Assembly: GCF_900114825.1 (NCBI RefSeq)
Contig: NZ_FOUI01000003.1
Coordinates: 182,679 to 246,678, forward strand
Length of the DNA stretch: 64,000 nt
Reading direction: 5' to 3'
Source of the DNA: Halopseudomonas yangmingensis
GTDB taxonomy: Bacteria > Pseudomonadota > Gammaproteobacteria > Pseudomonadales > Pseudomonadaceae
Shown: one piece after another, positions 62,818 to 64,000 of the stretch
How positions within the stretch are numbered: position 1 is the stretch's first letter
Layout: every line of letters starts with the position of its first letter
The notes under the pieces: generated by a model
Database searches by the model: none
The model's input: only the letters and a program-made list of their open reading frames with translations
Told to the model about the DNA's origin: nothing
Made by a program: the position numbers and the translations under genes

Positions 62818-64000
62818 ATGATACGCACCGACAAATGGCCTCTGCAAGCCACTGCACATCAGCACCACCTGATGCGCATGACCCTGGCGGAATACCGGGC
62901 ATACTGTCGTGCCCTGTCAATTGTCGTGCTTAACAACTGGCCAGCGCTCAGCAAGGCGCCCAGCTTTGCCGCTGCCGTTGAACGGCTGATTCACCCTACG
63001 GCGAAAAACCCGAAGCCGCGCCACAGCTACTTCGCCAGGCGCTTCTACAAATTCCCGTCCTACCTGCGGCGGGCGGCTATCGAGTTTGTCAAAGGCCAAG
63101 TGTCGAGCTACCTGACGCGCTATGACGCATGGCTGGACGGTGATCGGCGCCGCCCTGATGCCAAACCACCGATCTTTACCCCAGTTTCGGGGTGCTACCC
63201 GGCGATGTACCGGGGCCAGCAGATCAAGTTCAACGACGACTTCTCTCAGGTCAGCCTGAAACTCTGGAATGGCCGCGAATGGCTTTGGCATGACATGCCG
63301 ATTAAGTCGGTCCGGCATCGCCACCTGCTTGGCACAATTAAATCGCCGTCCCTGGTGGTGGCTCGCCGCTGCTACTTGTCCGTCCCTGTCGAAGTGAAGC
63401 CCGAACGCCTGCCAATGGCTGATCGGGTCTGCGCTGTGGACATTGGTATCAACGCGCTGGCCACGGCCAGTATCGTTTCATCTGGCGGCACTGTCGTAGC
63501 CCGGAGGTTTTTTCATCCGGCTGCGGACATAGACCGCCGCAATAAACGCGGCCTGCTGATACGCCGCAAAGCCCGCAAAACGGCCAAGCTCTCCAAGGGG
63601 TTTTGCGCTGGATTGCACCGCAAGGCGCGACACATCAATGAGCAGATTGCACAGCTCACCTCAAAGCATCTGGTGCAGTACGCATTGGCGCATGGGGCGG
63701 ATGTGATCGTGCTGGAGAACCTGAAAGGCTGGAGAACCTGAAAGGCTGGAGGCCCAAGGCCGGCGCCAAGCGCTCGATGCTGCGCCAGCGCTTCCACGGC
63801 TGGCTACATCGGCGGCTGGCAACACTGATCGAGGCGAAGTTTGCCGAGACTGGTGGCCGAGTCGAGTATGTCTATGCGCGGGGCACTTCATCCTGGGCAT
63901 TCGACGGCTCAGGGAAACTCAAGCGTGACGCCAAGCACTACGAGCTGGCCACCTTCAGCACAGGCAAGCAGTACAACTGCGACCTCAATGCCAGCTACAA
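62818..64000 (+). pseudogene. tnpB: TnpB-family RNA-guided nuclease gene, frameshifted and cut by the window end
   Basis: RuvC-type TnpB. The first catalytic Asp is in AVDIGINALATA and the Glu in VIVLENLKGW. Just after that, a 17-base tandem duplication (63712-63745) shifts the frame and stops translation at 63741. In the other frame the protein continues as KGWRPKAGAKRSMLRQRF through to CDLNASY at the window end, where the third Asp lies. The usual CxxC zinc-finger pairs are not seen in the part visible. The start is taken at 62818, with GGGAA upstream; 62806 is also possible. Confidence 0.9.
63712..63745 (+). repeat. 17-bp tandem duplication in tnpB
   Basis: CTGGAGAACCTGAAAGG occurs twice back to back (63712-63728, 63729-63745) with no mismatch, followed by CTGGAGGCCC. 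Because 17 is not a multiple of three it breaks the frame. Deleting one copy restores the ENLKGWRPKAG sequence of the family. Confidence 0.95.

Larger units (their letters stand above)
62240..64000. mobile_element. IS200/IS605-type insertion sequence, right end outside the window
   Basis: A divergent pair, tnpA (minus) and tnpB (plus), the classic IS605 arrangement, occupies 62345 to the end. The left boundary is uncertain and must lie between 62189 and 62345. That stretch has a run of nine Ts (about 62257-62265) and an imperfect GC-rich stem region near 62310-62344, where a subterminal hairpin would be expected. IS605 elements move as single strands and leave no target duplication, so ends cannot be fixed by direct repeats. 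Confidence 0.8.

Noticed and set aside
1..64000. CRISPR array, tRNA, rRNA or phage-type att sites
   Set aside because: I saw no regularly spaced repeats, tRNA-like cloverleaf or rRNA sequence, and no integrase gene in reading both strands.

Overview
The window is a chromosomal segment of a denitrifying gammaproteobacterium of the family Pseudomonadaceae, of the Pseudomonas/Halopseudomonas type. The evidence is the protein sequences and the gene orders: narXL with narK-narK-narGHJI-ppiC-moaA, mpl-ubiX, and proA-nadD-rsfS-rlmH-mrdA-rodA-mltB-rlpA-dacA-ybeD-lipB. No rRNA, tRNA or CRISPR array was seen. All gene names come from reading the sequence, without database searches.

Positions 1-28300 form an anaerobic-respiration block. 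It opens with the O2-independent ubiquinone hydroxylation genes ubiU (3' end only), ubiV and a frameshifted ubiT. A decayed PilJ-domain chemoreceptor follows, then a DGC-domain zinc protein and an outer-membrane porin that share an ANR-type box. Next come narL and narX (minus strand), and divergently narK2-type, usp, narK1-type, narGHJI, a parvulin isomerase and moaA. After truC and a DUF454 gene comes an NO-response group: a Dnr-type regulator, nnrS, a CopD-like membrane protein, the di-iron repair protein YtfE/DnrN with a textbook sigma-54 promoter, norR, and hemN behind a perfect ANR box. The nitrite, NO and N2O reductases are not in the window.

Positions 28300-35600 are mixed: a LysE-type exporter, a GNAT enzyme, a PPi-type phosphofructokinase (unexpected in a pseudomonad), mpl-ubiX, a PagP-like barrel protein, a MaoC protein and a long DedA protein. 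Positions 35686-45540 are a tightly packed operon-like run for proline, NAD, ribosome silencing, the cell-wall elongasome and lipoate. lipA lies in opposite orientation, tail to tail with lipB.

Positions 46600-62200 hold a second MltB-type transglycosylase, a SulP transporter with a tandem universal stress protein, ihfB-lapA-lapB-pyrF, an ANR-boxed zinc alcohol dehydrogenase, bacterioferritin, Bfd behind a Fur box, an orphan TadE-like protein, and a run of nadK, phosphatase, rhomboid, alpha/beta-hydrolase and mlaA. The window ends inside an IS200/IS605-type element whose tnpB is broken by a 17-bp tandem duplication.

The main theme is low-oxygen life. Five TTGAT-N4-ATCAA-type boxes mark the DGC/porin pair, the narK-nar operon, dnr, hemN and an alcohol dehydrogenase. 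The most interesting leads are the broken nitrate-type chemoreceptor and ubiT, the boxed DGC-porin pair, the PPi-phosphofructokinase, the ANR-boxed dehydrogenase with an operator-like palindrome, and the damaged tnpB.
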